DNA from: Lachnoclostridium sp. An118
Lineage (GTDB): Bacteria; Bacillota; Clostridia; Lachnospirales; Lachnospiraceae
Reading direction: 5' to 3'
Assembly (NCBI RefSeq): GCF_002160985.1
Contig: NZ_NFLQ01000002.1
Location: 62,001 to 126,000 of the forward strand
Length of the DNA stretch: 64,000 nt
The translations under genes were made by a program, and so were the position numbers. Below are positions 18,172 to 26,148 of the stretch, piece after piece. Position 1 is the stretch's first letter; each line of letters begins with the position of its first letter. The notes beneath the pieces are model-generated. The model was not told the DNA's origin, did no database searches, and was given only the letters and a program-made list of their open reading frames with translations.

Positions 18172-18244
18172 AGCGACAGACGGGGCTCGAACCCGCGACC
18201 CCGACCTTGGCAAGGTCGTACTCTACCAACTGAGCCACTGTCGC
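18172..18244 (-). tRNA. tRNA-Gly(GCC), copy 2
   Basis: 73 nt, identical in sequence to the copy at 17307-17379, with anticodon GCC and no encoded CCA. Promoter and terminator are also conserved between the copies, so a whole transcription unit was duplicated. Confidence 0.97.
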
Positions 18245-18277
18245 ATTTCTCTGAGTTGTTTTCTCAGAACAAAAAAT

Positions 18278-18306
18278 AATATACTATACATTTGAAGGAA
18301 TGTCAA
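18278..18306 (-). promoter_or_regulatory. promoter of tRNA-Gly copy 2
   Basis: Minus strand TTGACA (18306-18301), 17-bp spacer, TATATT (18283-18278). The AGTATATTATTTTTTGTTCT region is shared with copy 1. Confidence 0.85.
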
Positions 18307-18393
18307 CAACATTTTAAAAAAAATTTTTTTCTGGAGACAACGGACAGATTATGATATACTTTACCCCATGATACAGAAGAAAGGAGAGAAGGC

Positions 18394-19680
18394 ATGGAGA
18401 CACAAAAGACGATCAGGGCGGCGCTCCTTGGGTGCGGGACAGTAGGGGGCGGCGTGTACAAACTCCTTAACAGAAGAAAAGAGGAACTTGCGGACAAGAC
18501 GGGCGCCTCTCTCGAGATAAGCGCTGTGCTTGTCCACAATATCAATAAAAGGCGGGAGGGTGTGGACCCTTCACTGCTGACGGATGACTTTGAGAGGATC
18601 GCGGGCGACCCGTCTATTGACATCGTGATAGAGGTCATGGGAGGCATAGAGCCGGCCAGGACTATGATCCTGCGCTCCCTTCGGGCAGGGAAAAACGTGG
18701 TGACAGCCAACAAGGATCTGATAGCCGTGCATGGGACGGAGCTGCTGGACGCGGCGAGGGAAAACGGCGTGGATCTTCTGTTCGAGGCGGCTGTGGCCGG
18801 GGGGATTCCCGTAATCAGACCGCTAAAGCAGTGTCTGGCCGCCAATGAGCTCTCCGATGTGGTGGGTATCGTCAACGGGACGACCAACTATATCCTGACC
18901 AGGATGTTTGAAGAGAACATGGACTTTGGTGAAGCGCTTGAAGGGGCAAAGGAGCTGGGCTATGCCGAGGCAGACCCAACGGCGGACATTGAGGGGCTGG
19001 ATGCGGGGCGCAAGATGGCGATCCTCGCCTCCACGGCCTTCCACTCCCCGGTGGTCTTTGACGATGTGTACACGGAGGGCATCACAAAAATCTCTTCCAG
19101 CGATATAAAATATGCCAAGGAATTTGACTGCGTCATCAAGCTCCTGGGAATCGCGAGGGAGAGGCAGGAACAGATCGAGGTCTATGTGTGTCCCATGCTG
19201 ATCCCGGCGGAGCATCCCCTTGCCACGGTCAGAGGGTCCTTTAATGCGGTCTTTGTACACGGGGACGCAGTGGACGATGTCATGTTTTACGGGCGCGGAG
19301 CCGGAGAGCTGCCCACTGCCAGCGCTGTGGCCGGTGACGTCATCGATGTGATGCGGAACATGGAGTACGGATGCACAGGGAGGATTGGCTGCGGCTGCTA
19401 CAGAGCTGTGCCTGTGAAGCAGTTCAGGGATGTGAAGAATAAGTTTTTTATCCGCATGCAGGTGACCAATCGCCCCGGAGTCCTGGCGGCCATTGCGGGA
19501 GAGCTGGGCAGTCATAAGGTGAGCATCTCCAAGGTGGTGCAGAAGGTGATCACAAAGGAAAGCGCGGAGCTCGTCATCGTCACGGAGGATGTGAAGGAAT
19601 ACCATATGAGCGAGGCTCTGGAGGATTTGAAGAAGCTGGAGCCGGTGCGTGAGATCAGCAGCGTGATACGGAGCTGCTGA
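18394..19680 (+). CDS. hom: homoserine dehydrogenase with C-terminal ACT domain
   Basis: A 428-residue enzyme reducing aspartate semialdehyde to homoserine on the route to threonine and methionine. The N-terminal Rossmann fold has ALLGCGTVGGGVYKLL. The catalytic domain has VTANKDLIAVHG, VNGTTNYIL and EADPTADIEGLDAGRK with the conserved catalytic Lys/Asp region. The last ~75 residues are an ACT domain (MQVTNRPGVLAAIAGELG), the usual site of threonine feedback. A TATACT -10 lies upstream at about 18354, with no clear -35. Confidence 0.96.
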   Translation: METQKTIRAALLGCGTVGGGVYKLLNRRKEELADKTGASLEISAVLVHNINKRREGVDPSLLTDDFERIAGDPSIDIVIEVMGGIEPARTMILRSLRAGKNVVTANKDLIAVHGTELLDAARENGVDLLFEAAVAGGIPVIRPLKQCLAANELSDVVGIVNGTTNYILTRMFEENMDFGEALEGAKELGYAEADPTADIEGLDAGRKMAILASTAFHSPVVFDDVYTEGITKISSSDIKYAKEFDCVIKLLGIARERQEQIEVYVCPMLIPAEHPLATVRGSFNAVFVHGDAVDDVMFYGRGAGELPTASAVAGDVIDVMRNMEYGCTGRIGCGCYRAVPVKQFRDVKNKFFIRMQVTNRPGVLAAIAGELGSHKVSISKVVQKVITKESAELVIVTEDVKEYHMSEALEDLKKLEPVREISSVIRSC

Positions 19681-19735
19681 AAGCCGCGTTGGTCCTGCCG
19701 GAGGGCCTTTCCGGCACAAACTTTCCTTCCCGGCA

Positions 19736-19764
19736 TTGCCCTGGAGCAGAAAGTGTGTTACAAT
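19736..19764 (+). promoter_or_regulatory. promoter of the folT riboswitch transcript
   Basis: TTGCCC (19736-19741), 17-bp spacer, TACAAT (19759-19764), about 25 bp before the aptamer. Confidence 0.6.
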
Positions 19765-19790
19765 GACCCGGTAAACAATCAAACAGACGA

Positions 19791-19891
19791 AGCAGAGTAG
19801 GAAGATGTGCGTTAAGTGCCGGATGGACGGGGAGTTGCCAGCCGGACGAAAAGCAAGAGTGCTTGCGGTGCATATTCCGCATCCCGCTGCT
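19791..19891 (+). promoter_or_regulatory. tetrahydrofolate (THF) riboswitch aptamer
   Basis: Outer stem AGCAG (19791)/CTGCT (19887-19891). Inside are the conserved GCGTTAAGTG block, GGGGAGTTGCC, a CGAAAAGC...GCTTGCGGTGCAT segment and a closing CCGCATCCCG. This order of motifs matches the clostridial THF aptamer, which binds reduced folates and lowers expression of folate uptake genes. Its position directly before folT supports the call. Confidence 0.85.
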
Positions 19892-19903
19892 ACACATAGA
19901 CAG

Positions 19904-19955
19904 AAAATACCTGCTTATGGGTAGCTTTAAGGACTACTTCGAAAGGAGGTATTTT
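19904..19955 (+). promoter_or_regulatory. riboswitch expression platform sequestering the folT ribosome site
   Basis: AAAATACCT (19904-19912) can pair with AGGTATTTT (19947-19955), burying the AAAGGAGG ribosome site. An inner GTAG/CTAC hairpin stacks within. The following T-run means the same hairpin could also act as a terminator. Confidence 0.65.
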
Positions 19956-19958
19956 TTT

Positions 19959-20522
19959 ATGAAAAGAATGAGACAGTTATTTGCGGACTCTCTTCGGGAG
20001 CTGCAGGATGTGAGGAAGCTCTCGGTGATGGCCATGATGCTTGCCCTTGCGGTCGTACTGGGCTTTTATGCCACTGTGCAGGTGGGAGATTTCCTTAAGG
20101 TGGGATTTGCCTTTATCCCCAATGAGCTGACAGGCATGCTCTTTGGGCCGGCGGCGGGGGGACTCCTGGCGGCCCTGGCGGATATAGCAAAATACCTGGT
20201 CAAGCCGGTGGGGGCATTTTTTCCGGGATTTACAGTGAGCGCCCTCCTGGGCGGCGTGATCTACGGGACGGTGCTCTACAAGCGCCCTCTCAGCCTAAAG
20301 AGAGTCATCGCGGCAAATGCGCTGGTGACGGTGTTTGTCAATCTGCTCCTCAACACGTACTGGCTCACCGTGCTCTACGGAAGTGCCTTCGGGGCCCTTC
20401 TCCCGGCCAGGATCATGAAGGAGGCAGTCCTCCTTCCCATAGATATCCTGCTCTACTATACCATTGCCAGAGTGCTGGGGCGGGCGAGAGTGTTCCACGG
20501 ACTGCAGGGAGCGGCCAGATAG
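19959..20522 (+). CDS. folT: folate ECF transporter substrate-binding subunit FolT
   Basis: A 187-residue membrane protein with about six helices (LSVMAMMLALAVVLGFY; FIPNELTGMLFGPAAGG; FPGFTVSALLGGVIYGTV; ALVTVFVNLLLNTYWLTVLY). FIPNELTGMLFGP and the NTYWLTVLYG segment are characteristic of FolT S-components, which bind folate and dock on a shared energy-coupling module. No ATPase or T subunit lies nearby, as is usual for group II ECF systems. ATG 19959 follows the sequestered AAAGGAGG. Confidence 0.9.
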   Translation: MKRMRQLFADSLRELQDVRKLSVMAMMLALAVVLGFYATVQVGDFLKVGFAFIPNELTGMLFGPAAGGLLAALADIAKYLVKPVGAFFPGFTVSALLGGVIYGTVLYKRPLSLKRVIAANALVTVFVNLLLNTYWLTVLYGSAFGALLPARIMKEAVLLPIDILLYYTIARVLGRARVFHGLQGAAR

Positions 20523-20537
20523 AGAAAGGATGATCAC

Positions 20538-20969
20538 ATGCAGGAAAAACTCCCCCTTGGTTTTCTGTTCAAACAGATCAACAATGTATATGAGAAAGAG
20601 GTCAACAACAGCCTCCGCGCTCTGGGCATCACAGCGTCCCAGTGCGCGGTGCTGGACTATCTGTTCCACAGCCGGAAAGAAGAGATCAACCAGAAGGATG
20701 TGGAGCGGGCCCTCAGCCTCAAAAATCCGACAGTGACCGGGCTTTTAAAACGCCTGGACGAGAAGGGGTACATCCTGATCGTTCCCAGCGCAAAGGACAG
20801 GCGCTGCAAGAAGATATACCTGACCGAGAAGGCCTACGATATCCGCCGGAGGATGGAGGCTGACCGGAAAAAGGTGGACAAGAGGCTGACCATAGGAATG
20901 ACAAAAAAAGAGGTGCAGGCATTGAGAAAAATGCTGGACAAGGTGCTCTACAACGTGGCTGATCCCTGA
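20538..20969 (+). CDS. MarR family transcriptional regulator
   Basis: A 143-residue winged-helix protein. The recognition region fits MarR (ALGITASQCAVLDYLF; INQKDVERALSLKNPTVTGL; LLKRLDEKGYILIVPSAKDR with the wing DRR). It starts 16 bp after folT, so it shares the THF-riboswitch transcript. Targets are unknown; the promoter at 21039 of the following operon is a possible site. Confidence 0.92.
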   Translation: MQEKLPLGFLFKQINNVYEKEVNNSLRALGITASQCAVLDYLFHSRKEEINQKDVERALSLKNPTVTGLLKRLDEKGYILIVPSAKDRRCKKIYLTEKAYDIRRRMEADRKKVDKRLTIGMTKKEVQALRKMLDKVLYNVADP

Positions 20970-20990
20970 GGGGATGAGCCGCTTTTTTTT
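20955..20990 (+). terminator. terminator after marR
   Basis: GGCTGATCCC/GGGATGAGCC stem (one mismatch) with a TGAG loop followed by GC and eight Ts. It overlaps the end of the MarR gene. Confidence 0.82.
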
Positions 20991-21038
20991 GTGGTGGCAA
21001 GGCGAGAGGACTGTCGATAAAACTTATCAATACAAATA

Positions 21039-21067
21039 TTGAAACCCGTTCTCATTTGTGGTATATT
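21039..21067 (+). promoter_or_regulatory. promoter of the DUF3793-flavodoxin operon
   Basis: TTGAAA (21039-21044), 17-bp spacer, TATATT (21062-21067). The spacer region reads TGAAACCCGTTCTCA, loosely similar to a 7-1-7 Fur box. GATAAAACTTATC just upstream and ATTGAT...ATCAAT downstream are further dyads. Regulator unknown. Confidence 0.7.
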
Positions 21068-21109
21068 GATTAAAGCAAATGATGATCAATTTCAAAAAAG
21101 GAGGAGCCT

Positions 21110-21706
21110 ATGCCGGTTGAAGTGATCTCATATCTCCTGTCAGAAGGTGACCGGGAGCAAAGACTCAGGTCGCAGCTTGTATTACAGTGTGCCCCCTTCC
21201 TGAAGGGGATCAAGGCCGCCGCCATCATCAATCTGTCGTCCCGGGCAGGTGAGATGCTCGGGAGGGTGCTGGCCGGGACGGAGATATCCTACAGGGTGCT
21301 GGCCGCAGGAGACAAGAGATGGCTTGTGTTCCTGTACAGGAGAGTGACCTTTGAGCGGCATATACGCCGCCGGGAAAATGTGGATTTCCTGGCGGGATTC
21401 GGATACAGGGAGGGCCCCGCCGAGGCGATGCTGGACAGGCTCGCCGAGAGGATAGGCATGTATGCCGGACAGGAGACTGTCTTTCCTCACGAGATCGGCG
21501 TTTTCCTGGACTATCCCCTGGCCGATGTGGAGGGGTTCATCCGGAATGCCGGAAGAGATTATCTGCTGTCAGGCTACTGGAAGGTATACCACGACCCGGA
21601 CAGGGCCAGGGAGCTGTTCCGGGCCTATGACAGGGCCAGGGACTGTGCGGTGAGGGAACTCCTCCAGGGAAAAGGGATGAGCGAGATCGCTGTCCGGGCG
21701 GCCTGA
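21110..21706 (+). CDS. DUF3793 family protein
   Basis: A 198-residue soluble protein. LVLQCAPFLKGIKAAAIINL, FPHEIGVFLDYPLADVEGFI and GYWKVYHD are the conserved blocks I associate with DUF3793, an uncharacterised family found mainly in anaerobic Firmicutes and often beside a flavodoxin gene, as here. No catalytic residues can be named. It is the first gene of a three-gene operon with its own promoter, and AAAGGAGGAGCC precedes the ATG. Confidence 0.82.
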   Translation: MPVEVISYLLSEGDREQRLRSQLVLQCAPFLKGIKAAAIINLSSRAGEMLGRVLAGTEISYRVLAAGDKRWLVFLYRRVTFERHIRRRENVDFLAGFGYREGPAEAMLDRLAERIGMYAGQETVFPHEIGVFLDYPLADVEGFIRNAGRDYLLSGYWKVYHDPDRARELFRAYDRARDCAVRELLQGKGMSEIAVRAA

Positions 21707-21740
21707 CGAACTTTAAAAGGATAAGGAGGACACAAAGAAT

Positions 21741-22175
21741 ATGAGCATAGCAGTTGTATACTGGAGCGGTACAGGAAACACACAGGCCATGGCGGAGGCG
21801 GTTGTCAGAGGCATTGTGAAAGGAGGGGCCGAGGCGGAGCTTCTGCCTGTCGCTCAGGCGGACCCGGCAAAAGTCGCGGCCGGGGATGTGTTTGCCCTGG
21901 GATGCCCGTCTATGGGAGCTGAGGAGCTGGAGGAGTCCGAGATGGAACCCTTTGTGCAGGCCCTGGAGGGCCTGGTGTCCGGAAAGAAGGTCCTTCTCTT
22001 TGGCTCCTACGGCTGGGGCGATGGAGAGTGGATGCGCACCTGGGAGGAGCGGATGAAGGAAGCCGGAGCCACGCTCATCGGCGGCCAGGGCGTGATCGCC
22101 AACGAGGCCCCCGACGGGGAGGCGGTTGAAGCGTGTGAGAAGGCCGGGGAGGCCCTGGCGGAAGCGGCGAAATAG
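21741..22175 (+). CDS. flavodoxin
   Basis: A 144-residue flavodoxin, a soluble FMN electron carrier. The phosphate-binding loop WSGTGNTQAMAEA is at residues 9-21. GCPSMGAEELEESEMEPF and LFGSYGWGDGEWMRTWEERM are the two FMN-flanking loops; the Trp/Tyr of the latter stack on the isoalloxazine. Sits 34 bp after DUF3793. Flavodoxins replace ferredoxin under iron limitation, which makes metal regulation of the operon plausible but unproven. Confidence 0.94.
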   Translation: MSIAVVYWSGTGNTQAMAEAVVRGIVKGGAEAELLPVAQADPAKVAAGDVFALGCPSMGAEELEESEMEPFVQALEGLVSGKKVLLFGSYGWGDGEWMRTWEERMKEAGATLIGGQGVIANEAPDGEAVEACEKAGEALAEAAK

Positions 22176-22212
22176 AGGCCCGGCAGACAGCCCGGCAGAA
22201 AGGAGAGCGGAC

Positions 22213-22494
22213 ATGAGCGTTGTCATCATAGGCGGAAATGAGAGGATGGAATGTCAGTACAGGGAGATATGCAGGAAATATAAATGTAAAGCAAAGGTAT
22301 TTACCAGGATGGCCGGCAATCTGAAGACTCAGATCGGGCAGCCGGACCTCATCATCCTGTTCACATCCACCGTGGCCCACAAGATGGTCCACTGTGCGCT
22401 CAGGGAAGCGCAGCGCCATGACGTGCGTGTGGAGCGGTCTCACAGCGCCAGCGCCAGCGCGCTGGACGGGATCCTGAGGGAGTGCCTGGGCTAG
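22213..22494 (+). CDS. DUF2325 domain protein
   Basis: A 93-residue protein. MSVVIIGGNERMECQYREIC, then ADLIILFTSTVAHKM-like spacing (PDLIILFTSTVAHKM), and SASASALDGIL fit DUF2325, small proteins of unknown function sometimes adjacent to iron-transport genes. ATG 22213 follows AGGAGAGC; upstream in-frame ATGs lie in the flavodoxin gene. Third gene of the operon. Confidence 0.78.
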   Translation: MSVVIIGGNERMECQYREICRKYKCKAKVFTRMAGNLKTQIGQPDLIILFTSTVAHKMVHCALREAQRHDVRVERSHSASASALDGILRECLG

Positions 22495-22535
22495 CTGTAT
22501 GACGGCCGGCGCGGGGCCGGGGAAAGAGAACGAGA

Positions 22536-22564
22536 GGGAAGCAGTGGGAGAGCTTCCCTTTTTT
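22536..22564 (+). terminator. terminator after the DUF2325 gene
   Basis: GGGAAGC/GCTTCCC stem with a 9-nt loop and a TTTTTT tail. Confidence 0.85.
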
Positions 22565-22625
22565 GTGTGGCGGAAACAGGCCAAAGGCCGGTCCTGTCCG
22601 AGCCCCTGGCGATCGCTGTTCGTGG

Positions 22626-22654
22626 TTGAAGAAGAGCCCCTGAACTGCTATAAT
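22626..22654 (+). promoter_or_regulatory. promoter of thyA-folA
   Basis: TTGAAG (22626-22631), 17-bp spacer, TATAAT (22649-22654). Confidence 0.8.
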
Positions 22655-22733
22655 ACTCATAGTGTACGCAAATGTCAGTCTGTGGTCAGACAGGCCGTAC
22701 AGACAAAAAATGCGGAGGATAACGGAGGAGAAT

Positions 22734-23582
22734 ATGAGTTACGCAGATCAGGTATTTATCCATATGTGCCGGGATATCATAGACAACGGCACCAGCACGG
22801 AGGGAGAGAAGGTGCGTCCTGTGTGGGAGGACGGGACTCCGGCATACACCATCAAAAAATTCGGAGTGGTAAACAGGTATGACCTGTCCAGGGAATTCCC
22901 GGCCATGACTCTGCGCCGGACAGCCATCAAGAGCTGCACCGACGAGCTTTTGTGGATCTGGCAGAGAAAATCCAATAATATCCACGAGCTCCACTCCCAT
23001 ATCTGGGACAGCTGGGCGGATGAAAACGGTTCTATTGGAAAGGCCTACGGCTATCAGATGCAGGTGAAGCACCAGTATAAGGAGGGGATGATGGACCAGG
23101 TGGACCGGGTCATCTACGACCTGAAGCACAACCCCTACAGCAGGCGCATCATGACCAACATGTATGTGCACCAGGATCTACATGAGATGGGGCTCTATCC
23201 CTGCGCCTACAGCATGACCTTCAATGTGACGAGGGAAAAGGACAGTGACAGGCTCACCCTGAACGGGATCCTGAACCAGCGCTCCCAGGACGTGCTGACG
23301 GCGAACAACTGGAATGTGTGCCAGTACGCGGTCCTGCTCCACATGCTGGCGCAGGTGTGCGACATGAAGGTGGGAGAGCTTGTCCATGTGATCGCGGACG
23401 CCCACATCTACGACAGGCATATCCCCATGGTGGAGGAGCTGATCGCCAGGGAGCCCCTCCCGGCGCCGGAGTTCTGGCTCAACCCGGAGGTGAAGGACTT
23501 CTATGATTTCACACCGGATGATGTGAAGCTCATCGGCTACAACACCCATGAGCAGATCAAAAATATACCGGTAGCTATATAA
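22734..23582 (+). CDS. thyA: thymidylate synthase
   Basis: A 282-residue ThyA making dTMP from dUMP with methylene-THF. The catalytic cysteine lies in MGLYPCAYSMTFNV; the common ThyA motif has PCH, so the residue after Cys is Ala here, as I recall for the clostridial subgroup. NQRSQDVLTANNWNVCQYA and DAHIYDRHI give the dUMP-binding Arg/Ser/Asp/Asn and the terminal Asp/His/Tyr set. ATG 22734 is chosen for its GGAGGAG site and the conserved MSYADQVFIHMCRD start, rejecting an upstream in-frame ATG. folA follows 27 bp later. Confidence 0.95.
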   Translation: MSYADQVFIHMCRDIIDNGTSTEGEKVRPVWEDGTPAYTIKKFGVVNRYDLSREFPAMTLRRTAIKSCTDELLWIWQRKSNNIHELHSHIWDSWADENGSIGKAYGYQMQVKHQYKEGMMDQVDRVIYDLKHNPYSRRIMTNMYVHQDLHEMGLYPCAYSMTFNVTREKDSDRLTLNGILNQRSQDVLTANNWNVCQYAVLLHMLAQVCDMKVGELVHVIADAHIYDRHIPMVEELIAREPLPAPEFWLNPEVKDFYDFTPDDVKLIGYNTHEQIKNIPVAI

Positions 23583-23609
23583 AACAGGGGAGAAAATAAG
23601 GAGGATGCT

Positions 23610-24110
23610 ATGAATCTGATCGTAAATGCAGATAAGAACTGGGCCATTGGCAAGGACAACAGGCTGCTTGTCAGTATCCCGCAGGATATGAAATTTTTCC
23701 GTGAGACGACCACAGGAAAGGTGGTGGTCATGGGGAGAAAGACGCTGGAGAGCTTTCCCGGCGGCCAGCCGCTGAAGAAACGGACCAACATCGTGCTCAC
23801 CTCTGACCGGAGCTACCAGGCGGGGGAGGCTGTCATCGTCCACTCCATGGAGGAGCTCATGGAGGAACTGGAAAAATATCCCCGGGAGGATATTTTTGTC
23901 ATCGGAGGGGAGAGCATCTACAGGAGCCTGCTCCCCTGGTGCAGGAAGGCCTATGTGACGCGGACGGACCACGCCTACGACGCGGACACCTGGTTCCCGG
24001 ACCTGGACGCGGACCCGGAGTGGCGGATGACAAAGACGAGCGACGAGCAGACCTATTTTGACCTGGAATACTATTTCACTGTCTACGAAAGGATTGCCGG
24101 AGGAAAATGA
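23610..24110 (+). CDS. folA: dihydrofolate reductase
   Basis: A 166-residue DHFR that regenerates THF consumed by ThyA. NLIVNADKNWAIGKDNRLL (active-site Trp loop), VVVMGRKTLESFP (NADPH binding) and IFVIGGESIYRSLLPW are the standard blocks. The acidic active-site residue is Asp in SIPQDMKFF. Overlaps the glycosyltransferase gene by 4 bp (ATGA), so it is translationally coupled to it. Confidence 0.96.
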   Translation: MNLIVNADKNWAIGKDNRLLVSIPQDMKFFRETTTGKVVVMGRKTLESFPGGQPLKKRTNIVLTSDRSYQAGEAVIVHSMEELMEELEKYPREDIFVIGGESIYRSLLPWCRKAYVTRTDHAYDADTWFPDLDADPEWRMTKTSDEQTYFDLEYYFTVYERIAGGK

Positions 24111-25345
24111 GGATCTTGAGCATTACTGCGCAGAAGCCGGACAGCACCGGAAGCGGCGTCTACCTCACGGAGGTGGTGAGGGAGCTCTCCCGGCAGGGGC
24201 ATGAGCAGGCGGTGCTGGCCGGAGTGTACCGGGAGGATGTGGTACGCCTGCCCGAGGGAGTGGGATTTTTTCCCGTCCTTTTCCGCTCGGAGGAGCTGCC
24301 CTTCGCCATTCCCGGGATGTCCGACAGGATGCCCTACGAGAGCACGGTCTACAGTGACATGGACGAGGGGATGACAGAGACCTACATGCGAGTCTTCCGA
24401 AGAAAGATCCGGGAGGCGGTGCGGAGCTTTCGACCGGACCTGGTCCTCTGCCACCATCTGTACCTGGTGACGGCCCTTACAAGGGACTGCGTCAGGGATG
24501 TCCCTGTCTTTGGGTTCTGTCACAATACGGACCTGCGGCAGATGAAAAAGCACGGCCTCCAAAGGGAGCTTATCCGCAGCCGCGTCGGGGAGCTGGACGG
24601 CATCTTTGCCCTCCATCAGGAGCAGAAAAAAGAAATCATTGAGCTGTACCCGGCAGAGGAGAGCCGGGTATATATTGCCGGGACGGGATACAATGACCGG
24701 GTTTTCTTCCCCAGGGGGGAAAAACCCGCCGCAGACCCTGTGCGGCTTGTCTTTGCGGGTAAGGTGAGCAGGGAAAAAGGCGTGCCAAGCCTGATCCGCA
24801 GCCTGGGGCTGGTGGATGCAAAGGGGAAGAGCCTTCAGCTTGCCGTGGCCGGAGGGAACGGGGATGAGAAGGAGCTGGGCAGGATACGCGCGCTGGCGGA
24901 GGACTGTCCCTGGCCGGTCAGCTTTACCGGAAGGCTGCCCCAGGAGAAGCTGGCGGAGGTGTACAATGAAAGCCATGTCTTTGTGCTGCCCTCCTTCTAT
25001 GAGGGCCTGCCCCTGACTGTCATGGAGGCGCTGGCCTGCGGCTGCCGGGTGATAGTCACGGACCTGCCGGGCATCCGTCCCTTTATGGAGACATACGTGC
25101 CCTGCGCACCTGTTTCCTATGTGAGGCCGCCCCGGATGCGGGATACAGACCAGCCCCTCGGGGAGGACCTGCCGGCCTTTGAGAGGGAGCTGGCAGAGAA
25201 GATAGGGGAGTGCGCCTGCGCAGGCCCGGTACCCACCCCGGACCTTACACAGATTTCCTGGAAGGCGGTCTGCGGCAGGATACTGGAGGCCGCGGAGGGA
25301 GGCTGCGGCGGAGCGGCCGGAGCACGGGGACATAGAGACAGATAA
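24107..25345 (+). CDS. GT4-family glycosyltransferase
   Basis: A 412-residue GT-B-fold transferase. The N-terminal domain has the Gly-rich acceptor loop (KPDSTGSGVYLTEVVREL). The C-terminal domain has LVFAGKVSREKGVPSLIRSL, SFTGRLPQEKLAEVYNESH and VLPSFYEGLPLTVMEALACG with the E(x7)E donor-sugar motif. No signal peptide. The acceptor and product are unknown; no cell-wall or capsule genes are adjacent. It shares the transcript with thyA-folA. Confidence 0.9.
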   Translation: MRILSITAQKPDSTGSGVYLTEVVRELSRQGHEQAVLAGVYREDVVRLPEGVGFFPVLFRSEELPFAIPGMSDRMPYESTVYSDMDEGMTETYMRVFRRKIREAVRSFRPDLVLCHHLYLVTALTRDCVRDVPVFGFCHNTDLRQMKKHGLQRELIRSRVGELDGIFALHQEQKKEIIELYPAEESRVYIAGTGYNDRVFFPRGEKPAADPVRLVFAGKVSREKGVPSLIRSLGLVDAKGKSLQLAVAGGNGDEKELGRIRALAEDCPWPVSFTGRLPQEKLAEVYNESHVFVLPSFYEGLPLTVMEALACGCRVIVTDLPGIRPFMETYVPCAPVSYVRPPRMRDTDQPLGEDLPAFERELAEKIGECACAGPVPTPDLTQISWKAVCGRILEAAEGGCGGAAGARGHRDR

Positions 25346-25390
25346 GCCAGAAAATACAGCTCTGCCAGAGCAGAGGAGAGGAGGACGGGC

Positions 25391-26062
25391 GTGTTTATCG
25401 ACCTGCACATGCACGAGATGCGCAATTCCGGCGACAGCTTCCTTCCACTGGAAGAGATCGTTGAGATCGCAAAGAAAAAAGGATTGGATGCTATCTGTAT
25501 CACAGACCATGACAGCATGGATATACGGGATTTTGCGCAGGAGTATTCAAGGAAGACGGGCTTTCCCATTTTTGTGGGGATCGAGTTTTATTCCCTCCAG
25601 GGAGACATCATTGCCTACGGTGTCAGGGACTACCCCAGGGAGCGGGTCAGCGCCCAGGAGTTTATCGACCTTGTGAGGGAGCAGGGGGGCGTCTGCTACA
25701 GCGCCCACCCCTTCCGCAATAACAGAAGAGGGATGGAAGAGCACCTGGACGAGGTGACCGGACTGTCCGGCATAGAGGTGCTCAACGGCAGCACCCACCG
25801 AGACGCCTGCCTGACGGCGGCGGCCTACGCGAGGAGGCTGGACCTGATACCTGTGGGGGCCAGCGACTGCCATGTGCCGGAGAAGGTGGGAGTCTGCGCC
25901 ACCTATTTCCCCATGGAGATACGGTCCGAGGAGGACCTGGTGAGGGCCTTTAAGACCGGCGGCATGAAGCCGGCCTACTATGAGGATGGGGCTTACCACA
26001 TCGTGGACATCGATGCGCCGGAGTCAGAGTTTCCGGATGAAGTGTGGATGAAGAAGCGATAA
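25391..26062 (+). CDS. PHP-domain metal-dependent phosphoesterase
   Basis: A 223-residue PHP protein. Metal ligands are visible in FIDLHMHEM (residues 2-10), ITDHDSMD, GIEFYS, YSAHPFRNN and GASDCHVPE. Such stand-alone PHP proteins include RNase AM/YciV-like nucleases and sugar-phosphate phosphatases; the substrate cannot be decided here. GTG 25391 is used because AGGAGAGGAGG precedes it and the first ligand motif begins two residues later. Confidence 0.9.
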   Translation: MFIDLHMHEMRNSGDSFLPLEEIVEIAKKKGLDAICITDHDSMDIRDFAQEYSRKTGFPIFVGIEFYSLQGDIIAYGVRDYPRERVSAQEFIDLVREQGGVCYSAHPFRNNRRGMEEHLDEVTGLSGIEVLNGSTHRDACLTAAAYARRLDLIPVGASDCHVPEKVGVCATYFPMEIRSEEDLVRAFKTGGMKPAYYEDGAYHIVDIDAPESEFPDEVWMKKR

Positions 26063-26092
26063 AAATGATATGAAAAAGGATAAAAAAGTCAG

Positions 26093-26122
26093 TTGACAGT
26101 TGACAGGTATATCAACTATAAT
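26093..26122 (+). promoter_or_regulatory. promoter of the ilvBN T-box transcript
   Basis: TTGACA (26093-26098), 18-bp spacer, TATAAT (26117-26122). A second TTGACA lies inside the spacer. Confidence 0.82.
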
Positions 26123-26148
26123 AAGAGAAATTATCTGAATAAATGCAG

